This document shows positions 55,008-64,000 of a stretch of DNA of 64,000 nt, piece after piece (within the stretch, counting starts at the first letter, position 1; each line of letters starts with the position of its first letter). Under the pieces are notes generated by a model, which worked only from the letters and a program-made list of their open reading frames with translations, was not told the origin of the DNA and did no database searches. Where the stretch lies: positions 1,116,001 through 1,180,000 of the forward strand of contig CANNEA010000001.1 of assembly GCA_947503525.1 (NCBI GenBank), read 5' to 3'. This DNA is from an uncultured Carboxylicivirga sp. GTDB taxonomy: Bacteria > Bacteroidota > Bacteroidia > Bacteroidales > Marinilabiliaceae. The position numbers and the translations under genes were made by a program.

Positions 55008-55913
55008 ATGCAAAATATAAATTCGTTTTTTAAATATTTAGAGTTCGAGAAGCGTAGTTCGGTGCATACCATAACTGCTTATCGAAATGATATTGGCCAA
55101 TTTTGTAAATATGTAGAAGAACATGGTTTGCAAAATTGGAATCAAGTTACTTCAAAAACCATCCGTCAATGGATGGTTGAAATGCTCGACAAGGGCACGG
55201 CGGCCAGATCTGCTAACAGAAAGATTTCCACACTAAAAGTTTTTTTTCGATTTCTGATTCGTGAAGAGGTGGTGGAATCCAATCCTGCTGATAAAGTTAT
55301 TACACCAAAAGTTCCTAAGCGATTACCTGTTTTTGTAAAAGAGAATGAAATGGATTATCTCTTGGATCAGGTCGAATTTGGAAATGACTTTTCTGGTGTT
55401 CGCAATAAGTTAATTATAGACTTGTTTTACTTAACAGGCATGCGCTTATCTGAGTTGGTTAATCTCAAATTAACACAGCTGGATTTTGGAAATGACATTA
55501 TAAAAGTTCTAGGTAAAAGAAATAAAGAACGTATTGTTCCTGTTACCCGAGAACTAAAACAATCAATTACTGGTTACATTAGTATTAGAAATAAAACATT
55601 TCCGGGAGCAAAGGCACCTGTACTATTTTTAACTGATAAAGGAATGCCGGTTTATCAAAAACTGGTTTATCGGGTAGTTAATCGTTACCTTAGTGAGGTG
55701 TCAACGGTCACTAAAAAAAGTCCACACGTTATACGGCATACTTTTGCAACAGCATTGCTGAACAGAGGTGCCGACTTAAATGCAATTAAAGAGTTGTTGG
55801 GACATGCCAATCTGGCGGCCACTGAGGTTTATACTCACAACTCTTATGAGAAGTTAAATTCTATTTACAAACAGGCTCACCCTAGAGCGGAAAAGAAGGA
55901 GGAATGCATATGA
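55008..55913 (+). CDS. xerC: Tyrosine recombinase XerC
   Basis: Site-specific recombinase of 301 residues that, with its partner, resolves chromosome dimers at dif. An N-terminal SAM-like core-binding domain (about 1-90) and a catalytic domain are present with Arg146, His240, Arg243, His266 and the nucleophile Tyr275 all in place. ATG 55008 is preferred to TTG 55005. No adjacent integrated element was seen, so it is a housekeeping Xer. The stop overlaps the start of the following hpf gene. Confidence 0.9.
   Translation: MQNINSFFKYLEFEKRSSVHTITAYRNDIGQFCKYVEEHGLQNWNQVTSKTIRQWMVEMLDKGTAARSANRKISTLKVFFRFLIREEVVESNPADKVITPKVPKRLPVFVKENEMDYLLDQVEFGNDFSGVRNKLIIDLFYLTGMRLSELVNLKLTQLDFGNDIIKVLGKRNKERIVPVTRELKQSITGYISIRNKTFPGAKAPVLFLTDKGMPVYQKLVYRVVNRYLSEVSTVTKKSPHVIRHTFATALLNRGADLNAIKELLGHANLAATEVYTHNSYEKLNSIYKQAHPRAEKKEECI
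55896..55902 (+). promoter_or_regulatory. Strong Shine-Dalgarno site of hpf
   Basis: AAGGAGG lies 7 nt before the ATG at 55910 but only 1 nt before the ATG at 55904. This decides for 55910, which also gives an ATGA overlap with the xerC stop. Such strong sites are rare in this window. Confidence 0.75.
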
Positions 55914-56209
55914 ACGTAACAATTCAATCTGTGCGCTTTACAGCTTCTGAACAATTGGAGCAGTTTATCCAACAAAAGATTAATAAGTTGGATCAGTTTT
56001 TTGATGGTATAGTATCGGCTGAAGTGATTTTAAAGTTGGATAAATCAGATTCAACAAGTAATAAAGTAGCTGAAATAAGTTTAAATGTACCAGGTGGAGA
56101 TTTGTTCGCGAAGAAACAAACAAAAACTTTTGAAGAAGCGGTCGATCTTTCTGTTGATGCATTGCGTAAACAGTTGATTAAATGGAAGGAAAAGGTGCGT
56201 GCCAAATAG
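55910..56209 (+). CDS. hpf: Short ribosome hibernation promoting factor
   Basis: Ribosome-associated factor of 99 residues, the short HPF/RaiA form. MNVTIQSVRFTAS opens the fold, and FFDGIVSAEVILKLD and GDLFAKKQTKTFEEAVDLSVDALRKQL follow the family pattern. It binds the 30S mRNA/tRNA channel during starvation. The start at 55910 rather than 55904 is set by the Shine-Dalgarno site. It is coupled to xerC by a 4-bp overlap. Confidence 0.9.
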   Translation: MNVTIQSVRFTASEQLEQFIQQKINKLDQFFDGIVSAEVILKLDKSDSTSNKVAEISLNVPGGDLFAKKQTKTFEEAVDLSVDALRKQLIKWKEKVRAK

Positions 56210-56229
56210 CCAAAAAAATAAGTGTTTTT

Positions 56230-56260
56230 TTTGTGTTGTTGAAAATAAATTATACATTTG
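56230..56260 (+). promoter_or_regulatory. Promoter of the tRNA-Tyr/tRNA-Gly/tuf unit
   Basis: TTTG (56230-56233), 19-bp spacer and TACATTTG (56253-56260): a perfect match. Transcription would start near 56267, leaving a leader of about 130 nt before tRNA-Tyr. Confidence 0.7.
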
Positions 56261-56308
56261 CACACCGTTTTTAGGATAGTACGGATTGTATGTCTTGAGA
56301 ATGAATTT

Positions 56309-56341
56309 AATAGGCTGATTGACTGAGGTGATCGGCCTATT
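56309..56341 (+). promoter_or_regulatory. Leader hairpin ahead of tRNA-Tyr
   Basis: AATAGGCTGAT (56309-56319) pairs with ATCGGCCTATT (56331-56341), 11 bp with one G-T wobble and an 11-nt loop. No T-run follows, so it is not a simple terminator; it may aid processing. Confidence 0.4.
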
Positions 56342-56400
56342 GAAATGAAAAAAAGGGAAGTAAACGTACTTGTCTTCAATTAAATTACTGAAATACAGTT

Positions 56401-56483
56401 GGGGAGATACCAAAGCGGCCAACTGGGACGGACTGTAACTCCGTTGACTTATGTCTTCGCAGGTTCGAATCCTGCTCTCCCCA
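56401..56483 (+). tRNA. tRNA-Tyr (anticodon GTA)
   Basis: Complete cloverleaf with a perfect 7-bp acceptor stem (GGGGAGA with TCTCCCC), a long variable arm as expected for tRNA-Tyr, and the T-loop TTCGAAT. The discriminator base is A. The 3' CCA is not encoded. Confidence 0.95.
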
Positions 56484-56532
56484 CTTTTTTGGAATCAAAG
56501 ATTCTATTTTGCGAACTGTATGTTGGTAAAAT

Positions 56533-56605
56533 GCGAGAGTAGCTCAGTTGATAGAGCATCAGCCTTCCAAGCTGAGGGTCGCGGGTTTGAGCCCCGTCTC
56601 TCGCT
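56533..56605 (+). tRNA. tRNA-Gly (anticodon TCC)
   Basis: Cloverleaf of 73 nt with acceptor stem GCGAGAG/CTCTCGC, anticodon loop CTTCCAA and discriminator T. It lies 49 nt after tRNA-Tyr in what is probably the same transcript. Confidence 0.93.
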
Positions 56606-56732
56606 CAGTGTTTTGATTGGAAAGAAAAAGATTTCAAAAAATTTAGGATTGAAACAACTTAAGGTTGACAATTCTAAAAATAAGAGTTAGTTTAAGATTC
56701 AATTTATATCTAATTGTCTAATATTTCGAGTT

Positions 56733-57920
56733 ATGGCTAAAGAAACATTTCAAAGGACGAAGCCTCACGTTAATATCGGAACCATTGGTCACGTTGACCA
56801 CGGTAAAACTACATTGACTGCTGCAATCACAACTGTTTTAGCATCAAAAGGATTTTGTGATGTAAAAGACTTTGATCAAATCGACAATGCTCCTGAAGAG
56901 AAAGAAAGGGGTATTACAATTAACACTGCTCACGTTGAGTATGAAACTGAAAATCGTCACTATGCGCACGTTGACTGTCCAGGTCACGCGGATTATGTGA
57001 AGAACATGGTAACTGGTGCTGCTCAGATGGACGGTGCAATCCTTGTTTGTGCTGCTACTGATGGTCCTATGCCTCAGACTCGCGAGCATATCTTACTTTG
57101 TCGTCAGGTAAACGTTCCTAAAATCGTTGTTTTCTTGAATAAAGTTGACATGGTTGATGACGAAGAACTTCTTGAATTAGTTGAGATGGAAGTTCGTGAC
57201 CTATTAAGCTTTTATGAGTTTGATGGTGACAATTCTCCTGTAATCATGGGTTCTGCACTTGGTGGATTAAATAATGATCCTCAGTGGGTAGACAAGATTA
57301 TGGAATTAATGAATGCCGTTGATGAGTGGATTCCACTTCCTCCTCGTGATACTGAGAAAGATTTCTTGATGCCTGTTGAGGATGTATTCTCTATTACAGG
57401 TCGTGGTACTGTTGCTACTGGTCGTATTGAAACTGGTGTTATCAACTCTGGTGAAGAAATGCAGATCATCGGTCTTGGTGCTGAAGGTAAGAAAACTGTA
57501 TGTACTGGTGTTGAGATGTTCCGTAAGATTCTTGATCGTGGAGAAGCTGGTGATAACGTAGGTTTGTTATTACGTGGTATCGACAAAAACGAAATCAAGC
57601 GTGGTATGGTATTGGCTAAGCCAGGATCAATCAATCCTCACTCTAAATTTAAAGGTGAGATTTATGTGTTGAAGAAAGAAGAAGGTGGTCGTCACACTCC
57701 TTTCCACAACAAATACCGTCCTCAGTTCTATTTACGTACTCTTGATGTAACCGGTGAAATTTCTCTTCCAGAAGGAACTGAAATGGTTATGCCTGGTGAT
57801 AACGTAACAATCACTGTTGACTTGATTTACCCAGTAGCCTTGAACCAAGGTCTTCGTTTCGCTATCCGTGAGGGTGGACGTACCGTAGGAGCTGGTCAGG
57901 TAACTGAAGTAATGGACTAA
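56733..57920 (+). CDS. tuf: Elongation factor Tu
   Basis: GTPase of 395 residues that delivers aminoacyl-tRNA to the ribosome. GTP motifs [17 protein letters not shown] and NKVD are present, followed by domains 2 and 3. Codon use is highly biased. It lies in the conserved block of tRNA-Tyr, tRNA-Gly, tuf, tRNA-Trp, secE and nusG. Confidence 0.98.
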   Translation: MAKETFQRTKPHVNIGTIGHVDHGKTTLTAAITTVLASKGFCDVKDFDQIDNAPEEKERGITINTAHVEYETENRHYAHVDCPGHADYVKNMVTGAAQMDGAILVCAATDGPMPQTREHILLCRQVNVPKIVVFLNKVDMVDDEELLELVEMEVRDLLSFYEFDGDNSPVIMGSALGGLNNDPQWVDKIMELMNAVDEWIPLPPRDTEKDFLMPVEDVFSITGRGTVATGRIETGVINSGEEMQIIGLGAEGKKTVCTGVEMFRKILDRGEAGDNVGLLLRGIDKNEIKRGMVLAKPGSINPHSKFKGEIYVLKKEEGGRHTPFHNKYRPQFYLRTLDVTGEISLPEGTEMVMPGDNVTITVDLIYPVALNQGLRFAIREGGRTVGAGQVTEVMD

Positions 57921-57940
57921 TCATTTATTAGTTATATATA

Positions 57941-57966
57941 TAACCGGAAATGAAAGTTTCCGGTTA
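57941..57966 (+). terminator. Hairpin between tuf and tRNA-Trp
   Basis: Perfect 10-bp stem TAACCGGAAA (57941-57950) with TTTCCGGTTA (57957-57966) and a 6-nt loop, ending 4 bp before the tRNA. The T-run is short, so it may be a partial terminator or a processing signal. Confidence 0.5.
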
Positions 57967-57970
57967 TTCT

Positions 57971-58043
57971 ACGGGTGTAGCTCAGTTGGTAGAGCACTGG
58001 TCTCCAAAACCAGGTGTCGGGCGTTCGAGTCGCTCCTCCCGTG
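57971..58043 (+). tRNA. tRNA-Trp (anticodon CCA)
   Basis: Cloverleaf of 73 nt, anticodon loop CTCCAAA, discriminator G. The acceptor stem ACGGGTG/CTCCCGT has a T-T mismatch at the sixth pair and the T-stem has one G-T wobble. The location just before secE is conserved in bacteria. Confidence 0.9.
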
Positions 58044-58101
58044 CAATAAAGCCGGATTCAATCTTATAAAAGTTTGAAGCCGGCAAATTAATGAAACAGT
58101 T

Positions 58102-58296
58102 ATGAGTAAAATCACAGCATATTTTAAGGACGTACAAAACGAATTGGTTCACAAAACTTCATGGCCTACTTGGCCTGAACTTACCAATAGTGCTATTGTA
58201 GTAATGGTTGCATCTGTAATTGTTGCGGGTATTATTTTTGGTATGGATATCACTTTTGAAAAACTTACCAATTTGATCTACGAAGGTCTTTATTAA
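58102..58296 (+). CDS. secE: Preprotein translocase subunit SecE
   Basis: Short one-helix SecE of 64 residues. An amphipathic N-terminal helix (YFKDVQNELVHKTSWPTWPEL) precedes the membrane helix (about 32-55). It clamps SecY in the general secretion channel. It is followed by nusG after 17 bp. Confidence 0.92.
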   Translation: MSKITAYFKDVQNELVHKTSWPTWPELTNSAIVVMVASVIVAGIIFGMDITFEKLTNLIYEGLY

Positions 58297-58313
58297 TACG
58301 ATAGAATAATATA

Positions 58314-58859
58314 ATGGCAGACGTCAATAAGAAATGGTATGTGCTCCGCGCTATTGGTGGTAAGGAGAAGAAGGTTAAGGAATATGTTGAGAGCGAAATA
58401 GCTGGCTTAAAACTAACTGACTATGTAAGTCAGGTTCTTATACCTACCGAAAAAGTCTATCAAATACGTAATGGTAAAAAGGTGAGCAAAGAGCGTCCTT
58501 ATTTACCGGGATATGTTTTGGTGGAAGCCGCTATGGTTGGTGAAATACCTCATATTCTTCGTAATATACCTAATGTAATCGGTTTTCTTGGAGACAATGA
58601 TTCTAAACCGGTTCCATTGCGTCAGTCTGAAGTTAATCGTATATTAGGTAAAGTTGATGAGCTTAATGAAACCGACGAGGAAATCAATATTCCTTATTTT
58701 GTTGGTGAAACAGTTAAAGTTATCGATGGTCCTTTTAATGGCTTCAATGGTTTAATTGAAGAGGTTAACGAAGAGAAGAAGAAATTAAAAGTTATGGTGA
58801 AAATTTTCGGAAGAAAAACACCATTGGAATTGAGTTTTATGCAGGTAGAAAAAGAGTAG
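58314..58859 (+). CDS. nusG: Transcription termination/antitermination factor NusG
   Basis: Transcription factor of 181 residues with an N-terminal NGN domain ([21 protein letters not shown] to about 115) and a C-terminal KOW domain ([16 protein letters not shown] to the end). It is in the secE-nusG-rplKAJL order. Bacteroidota also carry specialised NusG paralogues (UpxY) for polysaccharide loci; this context shows the housekeeping one. Confidence 0.95.
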   Translation: MADVNKKWYVLRAIGGKEKKVKEYVESEIAGLKLTDYVSQVLIPTEKVYQIRNGKKVSKERPYLPGYVLVEAAMVGEIPHILRNIPNVIGFLGDNDSKPVPLRQSEVNRILGKVDELNETDEEINIPYFVGETVKVIDGPFNGFNGLIEEVNEEKKKLKVMVKIFGRKTPLELSFMQVEKE

Positions 58860-58883
58860 TTGCTTAGTAGAATAAAGACTTCC

Positions 58884-58904
58884 ATGTAAACGTAATGTTT
58901 GCAT
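58884..58904 (+). promoter_or_regulatory. Small leader hairpin before rplK
   Basis: ATGTAAAC (58884-58891) pairs with GTTTGCAT (58897-58904), one wobble, 5-nt loop, about 60 nt before rplK. It could take part in ribosomal-protein autoregulation, but no known motif is matched. Confidence 0.3.
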
Positions 58905-58962
58905 CTACAAGTAATCAATTTTATTTTATCTCATTATTTATTAATAAATACGAATTGCTACA

Positions 58963-59406
58963 ATGGCTAAAGAAGTAGAAGCTTTTATCAAACTTCAGAT
59001 AAAAGGTGGTGCTGCAAATCCTTCACCTCCGGTGGGACCTGCATTAGGTGCTAAAGGGGTGAACATTATGGAGTTCTGCAAGCAATTCAATGCCAGAACG
59101 CAGGAGAAAGCTGGAAAAGTTTTACCTGTTGTTATCTCGGTGTATAAGGACAAATCTTTTGAATTTGTTATTAAAACACCTCCGGCAGCTGTGCAAATTA
59201 TGGAAGCGGCAAAACTTAAGGGAGGTTCTCCGGAATCTAACCGTAGGAAAGTTGGTTCTATAACCTGGGAACAGGCTAAGGCTATCGCAGAAGATAAAAT
59301 GGCTGACTTGAATTGTTTTACAGTGGAATCTGCAATGAGGATGATCGCTGGTACCGCCAGAAGTATGGGAGTAACCATGAAAGGTGAATTCCCTGGTAGT
59401 AACTAA
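58963..59406 (+). CDS. rplK: 50S ribosomal protein L11
   Basis: Large-subunit protein of 147 residues in the GTPase-associated stalk base. The Pro-rich segment [25 protein letters not shown] and the [11 protein letters not shown] region, which contact 23S rRNA, are standard. It is first of rplK-rplA-rplJ-rplL. Confidence 0.97.
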   Translation: MAKEVEAFIKLQIKGGAANPSPPVGPALGAKGVNIMEFCKQFNARTQEKAGKVLPVVISVYKDKSFEFVIKTPPAAVQIMEAAKLKGGSPESNRRKVGSITWEQAKAIAEDKMADLNCFTVESAMRMIAGTARSMGVTMKGEFPGSN

Positions 59407-59425
59407 TTAAGACCTTTTTGCGAAA

Positions 59426-60121
59426 ATGACAAAACTAACAAAAAATAAAAAGTTAGCGTTAGAAAAAATCGATGCATCAAAACAATACTCTGTTGATGAA
59501 GCAGCAAAATTGGTAAAGGAAATTACTTCTACCAAATTTGATGCCTCAATTGACCTTGATGTTCGTTTAGGGGTAGATCCTCGTAAAGCGAATCAGATGG
59601 TAAGAGGGGTTGTGACTTTGCCTCACGGAACAGGAAAAGTAACTCGCGTTTTAGTGATGTGTACTCCTGATAAAGAAGAGGAAGCAAAGGCTGCTGGTGC
59701 CGATTATGTTGGACTAGACGAATACATTGAGAAAATCAAAGGTGGTTGGACTGATGTGGACGTGATTATAACCATGCCAAGTGTTATGGCTAAGGTAGGT
59801 GCTCTAGGTCGTATATTAGGTCCTCGTGGCTTAATGCCGAACCCTAAGAGTGGTACTGTAACCATGGACATCTCCAAGGCGGTAAACGAAGTTAAAGCGG
59901 GTAAAATCGACTTTAAAGTAGACCGTTATGGTATTGTACATACATCTATTGGTAAGGTATCATTTACAGAAGATAAAATCGTTGAAAACGTAAGAGAATT
60001 CATGGCTACAATCATGAAGCTTAAGCCAAGTTCGGCTAAAGGAACTTACGTTAAAAGTATTGGTCTATCTAGTACCATGAGTCCTGGTATTCGCATCGAA
60101 CCTAAGTCGGTTGATGCTTAA
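59426..60121 (+). CDS. rplA: 50S ribosomal protein L1
   Basis: Large-subunit protein of 231 residues that forms the mobile L1 stalk near the E site. It contains [17 protein letters not shown] and the conserved [18 protein letters not shown] segment. It probably also represses its own operon, as in other bacteria, but no binding motif was identified here. Confidence 0.97.
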   Translation: MTKLTKNKKLALEKIDASKQYSVDEAAKLVKEITSTKFDASIDLDVRLGVDPRKANQMVRGVVTLPHGTGKVTRVLVMCTPDKEEEAKAAGADYVGLDEYIEKIKGGWTDVDVIITMPSVMAKVGALGRILGPRGLMPNPKSGTVTMDISKAVNEVKAGKIDFKVDRYGIVHTSIGKVSFTEDKIVENVREFMATIMKLKPSSAKGTYVKSIGLSSTMSPGIRIEPKSVDA

Positions 60122-60149
60122 TGTTTAATCTTTAAAGAAAGAAGGAATC

Positions 60150-60671
60150 ATGAGAAAGGAAGATAAAAAAACGGTTATCAATGATTTGGTTGCTAGTATT
60201 GGCGAGTACAATCACTTCTATATTACGGAAGCGGCCGGGTTAGATGCTGAAAAGAGCAGTAACTTACGTCGTGAGTGTTTTAAGCAGGATGTTAAAATGG
60301 TGATGGTAAAAAACACCCTTTTACAAAAAGCGTTAGAACAATTAGAAGGTGAGTACGATGAAATGTACGCAACTTTAAAAGGAACTACTGCTGTATTATT
60401 CTCCAATACAGGTAACGTTCCTGCTAAGTTGATTAAAGATTTTTCTAAGAAAAATGACAAACCAACACTTAAAAGTGCTTTTGTTGAAGAGTGCGTTTAT
60501 GTTGGAGAAGATCAACTAGAAGCATTATGTAGTATTAAGTCTAAGGATGAGCTTATTGGCGAAGTCATTGGATTACTGCAATCACCGATGAAAAATGTTG
60601 TTTCTGCCCTTCAATCAGGTGGATCTACTATTCACGGATTATTGCAAACATTAGGAGAAAAAGAACAATAA
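60150..60671 (+). CDS. rplJ: 50S ribosomal protein L10
   Basis: Stalk-base protein of 173 residues that anchors L7/L12 dimers through its C-terminal helix. The N-terminal half has KVVMVKNT-like ([14 protein letters not shown]) and [10 protein letters not shown] elements typical of the family. It is 28 bp after rplA. Confidence 0.95.
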   Translation: MRKEDKKTVINDLVASIGEYNHFYITEAAGLDAEKSSNLRRECFKQDVKMVMVKNTLLQKALEQLEGEYDEMYATLKGTTAVLFSNTGNVPAKLIKDFSKKNDKPTLKSAFVEECVYVGEDQLEALCSIKSKDELIGEVIGLLQSPMKNVVSALQSGGSTIHGLLQTLGEKEQ

Positions 60672-60700
60672 AGTACAAACAATATTTAATAAATAGAAAA

Positions 60701-61078
60701 ATGGCTGATATCAAAAAGCTTGCAGAAGAATTAGTAAATTTGACTGTTAAAGAAGTTAACGAACTTGCTGAAGTACTAAAAGAAGAACATGGTATCGAAC
60801 CTGCTGCTGCTGCTGTAGCTGTTGCTGGTCCTGCTGCTGGTGGAGATGCTGGTGATGCTGCTGAGCAAACTGAGTTCGACGTAATCTTGAACTCTCCAGG
60901 TGGTTCTAAGTTAGCTATCGTGAAGTTGGTTAAAGAAATGACTGGTGTAGGTCTTAAAGATGCTAAAGAATTAGTTGACAAGGCTCCAACAGCATTGAAA
61001 GAAAAGGTAACTAAAGAAGAAGCTGAAGCATTAAAATCTCAATTAGAAGAGGCAGGAGCAGAAGTTGAACTTAAGTAA
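60701..61078 (+). CDS. rplL: 50S ribosomal protein L7/L12
   Basis: Acidic stalk protein of 125 residues that recruits translation factors. The N-terminal dimerisation part is followed by an Ala/Gly-rich hinge (about 36-55) and the C-terminal domain with [21 protein letters not shown]. It ends before an attenuator-like hairpin and rpoB. Confidence 0.97.
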   Translation: MADIKKLAEELVNLTVKEVNELAEVLKEEHGIEPAAAAVAVAGPAAGGDAGDAAEQTEFDVILNSPGGSKLAIVKLVKEMTGVGLKDAKELVDKAPTALKEKVTKEEAEALKSQLEEAGAEVELK

Positions 61079-61101
61079 TTCAAATTCCTATATAAGGATA
61101 C

Positions 61102-61136
61102 GGTTTAGGAACCCTTTTGGGCTCCTAAACCTTTTT
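61102..61136 (+). terminator. Attenuator-like terminator between rplL and rpoB
   Basis: GGTTTAGGA (61102-61110) pairs with TCCTAAACC (61123-61131); an inner CCC/GGG pair extends it past one A-C mismatch, with a TTTT loop and five T residues after the stem. Its position equals that of the partial terminator in the E. coli rplL-rpoB gap. Confidence 0.7.
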
Positions 61137-61174
61137 GTGCTTTAATATTTTAGGTTCAATAAATTTGTTGATAG

Positions 61175-64000
61175 ATGACTCCAAATACTACCGAAAGGAT
61201 TAGTTTTGCTTCCATACAGAATAGGTTGAATTACCCTGACTTGTTGGAGGTTCAATTAAAATCTTTCCGCGAATTCTTCCAAATGGGTACAACCCCAGAA
61301 GAGCGGAAATTGGAGGGATTATACCAGGTTTTCAATGAGAATTTCCCAATTACGGATACAAGAAACAACTTCGTACTTGAGTTTCTTGATTTCTCAATTG
61401 ATCCACCGCGTTATAGCCTCTCTGAGTGCATAGAAAGAGGATTAACCTTTAGTGTTCCTCTAAAAGCCAAATTAAAATTGTATTGTACCGATCCTGAACA
61501 TGAGGATTTTGATACAGTTGTACAAGATGTATATTTGGGCACCATTCCTTACATGACCGATAAGGGAAGTTTTATTATAAATGGAGCTGAGCGTGTTGTT
61601 GTTAGCCAGTTACACCGTTCACCTGGTGTATTCTTTGGTCAAAGCGTACATGCCAACGGTACTAAATTGTACTCAGCCCGTATAATTCCTTTCAAAGGAT
61701 CATGGATTGAATTTGCTACCGACATTAACAGCGTAATGTACGCCTACATTGATAGGAAGAAAAAGCTTCCTGTTACTACGTTGTTAAGAGCCATAGGTTA
61801 CGAAGGGGATAAAGATATTCTTGCCATCTTCGACCTGGCTGATGAAATTAAAGTCAATAAGGCAGGTTTGAAAAAAGTAGTTGGTCGTAAATTGGCCGCT
61901 CGTGTTTTGAAAACCTGGATTGAAGATTTTGTGGATGAAGATACTGGTGAGGTTGTTTCCATCGAGCGTAACGAAGTTGTGATCGATCGTGAGACAGTTA
62001 TCGCTGATGAGCATGTTGAAGAAATCATTGACTCTGGTGCTAAAACCATTCTATTGCACAAGGAAAATCAGAACTTGTCTGATTTTGCAATCATCTATAA
62101 TACTCTACAGAAAGATCCTTGTAACTCTGAGAAAGAGGCTGTAGTTCATATCTATCGACAATTAAGAAATGCTGAGCCACCTGATGAGGCTACGGCACGT
62201 GACGTTATTGATAAGTTATTCTTCTCTGATAAGCGATATGACTTGGGAGAAGTTGGGCGTTACAGATTAAATAAAAAATTGAATCTGAGTGCTGATTGGG
62301 AAAGTAAAGTTCTTTCTCGTGCTGATATAATTGCCATTATTAAGCACCTTATTCAGTTGATCAATTCAAAAACTGACGTTGATGATATTGACCACTTAAG
62401 TAACCGTCGTGTTAGAACGGTAGGTGAACAAATGGCTAATCAATTTGGTGTTGGTTTAGCACGTATGGCACGTACTATTCGTGAACGTATGAACGTTCGC
62501 GATAATGAAGTATTTACTCCAATAGATTTGATTAATAGTAAGACACTATCGTCTGTTATTAATAGTTTCTTCGGAACAAATGCTTTATCTCAGTTTATGG
62601 ATCAAACCAATCCATTAGCCGAGATTACGCACAAACGTCGTATGTCGGCATTAGGACCAGGTGGTCTGTCACGTGAGCGTGCAGGTTTTGAGGTTCGAGA
62701 TGTACACTATACGCATTATGGACGTCTATGTCCAATTGAGACACCAGAGGGACCAAACATTGGTTTGATTTCTTCATTGTGTGTTTATGCAAAAATTAAT
62801 GACCTTGGCTTTATCGAAACTCCTTACCGTCAGGTAGAAGAAGGAAAAGTAGATTTAAGTAATGAAGGTGTTTCATATTTAACTGCTGAAGAAGAAGAAG
62901 AAAAAATTATTGCTCAGGCAAATGCGCCGGTGGGTGAAGATGGATTTTTCATTAACGAAAGAGTTAAGGCACGTGAAGAAGGTGATTTCCCGGTTGTAGA
63001 ACCTAAGGAAGTTCACATGATGGACGTTGCTCCTAACCAGATTGCTTCTGTAGCAGCCTCATTAATTCCTTTCCTTGAGCATGATGATGCCAACCGTGCA
63101 TTGATGGGATCCAACATGATGCGTCAGGCAGTTCCATTATTACAGCCTCAGGCACCTATTGTTGGTACAGGATTGGAAGGAAAATTAATTCAGGATTCAC
63201 GAACTCATATTGTTGCTGAAGGTAATGGTGTGATTGAGTATGTAGATGCTGATGAGATAGTAATTCGTTACGAATATACCGATAATGAGCGTTTTGTTAG
63301 CTTCGAAGGAGAAACTAAGCGTTATGCAATTACAAAGTACCAAAAGACGAATCAAAATACTTGTATCGATGTTAAACCATTGGTAAGTAAAGGTCAGAAG
63401 GTAACTGCTGGTCAGATTTTGACTGATGGTTATTCTACTGAAGATGGTGAACTTGGTCTTGGACGTAACCTTAAAGTAGCATTTATGCCTTGGAAAGGGT
63501 ATAACTTTGAGGATGCGATTGTAATTTCGGAAAAAGTTGTTCGCGATGATGTATTTACATCTGTTCACATCGATGAATATTCTTTAGAAGTAAGAGACAC
63601 TAAACGAGGATTAGAAGAATTAACTTCTGACATTCCTAACGTTAGTGAAGAAGCTACTAAGGATCTTGATGAGAATGGTTTGATTCGAATCGGTGCTCAT
63701 GTAACTCCTGGTGATATCTTAATTGGTAAGATTACACCTAAGGGAGAAAGTGATCCAACACCAGAAGAAAAGTTACTTCGTGCTATTTTTGGTGAAAAAG
63801 CAGGTGATGTAAAAGATGCATCATTAAAAGCTTCTCCATCATTAAAAGGAGTTGTAATTAATAAGAAGTTGTTCTCACGTATCGTTAAGGATCGTAAATC
63901 ACGCACTTCTGAGAAGAGCCAGATTACGAAAATTGATGAAGATTTCGCAAGGTCAGCTGAGGAGTTGAAAGGTAGATTAATTGATAAATTGTTTACTCAG
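61175..64000 (+). CDS. rpoB: RNA polymerase beta subunit (3' part outside the window)
   Basis: The first 942 residues of RpoB, open to the right end; the complete protein should be about 1270 residues. The start [18 protein letters not shown] matches Bacteroidota RpoB. The rifampicin pocket region is intact: [19 protein letters not shown], then [31 protein letters not shown] follows. It belongs to the rplJL-rpoBC block, with an attenuator-like hairpin before it. Confidence 0.97.
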   Translation, partial: MTPNTTERISFASIQNRLNYPDLLEVQLKSFREFFQMGTTPEERKLEGLYQVFNENFPITDTRNNFVLEFLDFSIDPPRYSLSECIERGLTFSVPLKAKLKLYCTDPEHEDFDTVVQDVYLGTIPYMTDKGSFIINGAERVVVSQLHRSPGVFFGQSVHANGTKLYSARIIPFKGSWIEFATDINSVMYAYIDRKKKLPVTTLLRAIGYEGDKDILAIFDLADEIKVNKAGLKKVVGRKLAARVLKTWIEDFVDEDTGEVVSIERNEVVIDRETVIADEHVEEIIDSGAKTILLHKENQNLSDFAIIYNTLQKDPCNSEKEAVVHIYRQLRNAEPPDEATARDVIDKLFFSDKRYDLGEVGRYRLNKKLNLSADWESKVLSRADIIAIIKHLIQLINSKTDVDDIDHLSNRRVRTVGEQMANQFGVGLARMARTIRERMNVRDNEVFTPIDLINSKTLSSVINSFFGTNALSQFMDQTNPLAEITHKRRMSALGPGGLSRERAGFEVRDVHYTHYGRLCPIETPEGPNIGLISSLCVYAKINDLGFIETPYRQVEEGKVDLSNEGVSYLTAEEEEEKIIAQANAPVGEDGFFINERVKAREEGDFPVVEPKEVHMMDVAPNQIASVAASLIPFLEHDDANRALMGSNMMRQAVPLLQPQAPIVGTGLEGKLIQDSRTHIVAEGNGVIEYVDADEIVIRYEYTDNERFVSFEGETKRYAITKYQKTNQNTCIDVKPLVSKGQKVTAGQILTDGYSTEDGELGLGRNLKVAFMPWKGYNFEDAIVISEKVVRDDVFTSVHIDEYSLEVRDTKRGLEELTSDIPNVSEEATKDLDENGLIRIGAHVTPGDILIGKITPKGESDPTPEEKLLRAIFGEKAGDVKDASLKASPSLKGVVINKKLFSRIVKDRKSRTSEKSQITKIDEDFARSAEELKGRLIDKLFTQ

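Noticed and set aside
55008-55913. XerC as the integrase of a mobile element
   Set aside because: It lies between rpsU and hpf in a housekeeping block, with no attachment repeats or cargo genes.
56451-56690. 79-codon ORF across the tRNA region
   Set aside because: It runs through tRNA-Tyr and tRNA-Gly and has no independent support.

Overview
The window is typical chromosomal DNA of a member of the Bacteroidota, most likely a marine or anaerobic Bacteroidales/Marinilabiliales-type organism (genus not determinable from the sequence alone). The reasons are: type IX secretion system (T9SS) parts and cargo (PorT, two PorP/SprF-type proteins, two gliding-associated type B C-terminal domains and one type A sorting domain), promoters of the Bacteroidota form TTTG-N19/20-TAnnTTTG, A-rich leaders with few Shine-Dalgarno sites, a BlaI/M56-TonB pair, a CIA30 and a Lacal_2735-like protein, and the order tuf-tRNA(Trp)-secE-nusG-rplKAJL-rpoB.

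Layout. 1-5.4 kb: a membrane-sensor histidine kinase with a response regulator, then a convergent secreted S9 peptidase. 5.5-13.1 kb: an EamA transporter, a cupin, aconitase (minus), an FtsX/MacB-type permease, and an overlapping glucosaminidase-polysaccharide deacetylase pair. 13.4-21.0 kb: two consecutive modules, each a secreted Ig-like protein with a type B sorting domain followed at once by a PorP/SprF-family outer membrane protein. 21.1-31.5 kb: a small-protein/CIA30 operon, gap, a tiny lipoprotein, a large BNR/sortilin-like beta-propeller protein, a BlaI repressor with three tandem operators and its M56 antirepressor-like partner, an ACT-domain protein and dapA. 31.5-41.3 kb: a six-domain fasciclin protein with four near-identical 405-bp repeats, a chemoreceptor, a hydrolase, a nitroreductase, an outer-membrane protein with a lipoprotein, and an SDR. 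41.3-54.6 kb: purL, a TlpA-type thioredoxin, ubiE, porT, an FAD protein, a TrmH/SpoU methylase, a BamA/TamA-type barrel, class II aldolase, an NSS transporter and a helix-hairpin-helix protein. 54.7-64.0 kb: the translation/transcription core (rpsU, xerC, hpf, three tRNAs, tuf, secE, nusG, rplK/A/J/L) with rpoB running off the right end.

How it fits together. PorT, the two PorP/SprF proteins and three sorting-domain proteins make cell-surface display by T9SS the main theme of the accessory genes. The core genes are syntenic with other Bacteroidota. No insertion sequence, prophage, CRISPR array or integrated element was seen. The most unusual signals are a 30-bp dyad TGTTTAAT-N14-ATTAAACA found with identical arms and spacing in front of two unlinked loci (21073 and 31664), the three BlaI operators that overlay a promoter, and the mosaic fasciclin repeats. 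All functional statements rest on reading the sequence and on known families; no database search was run.
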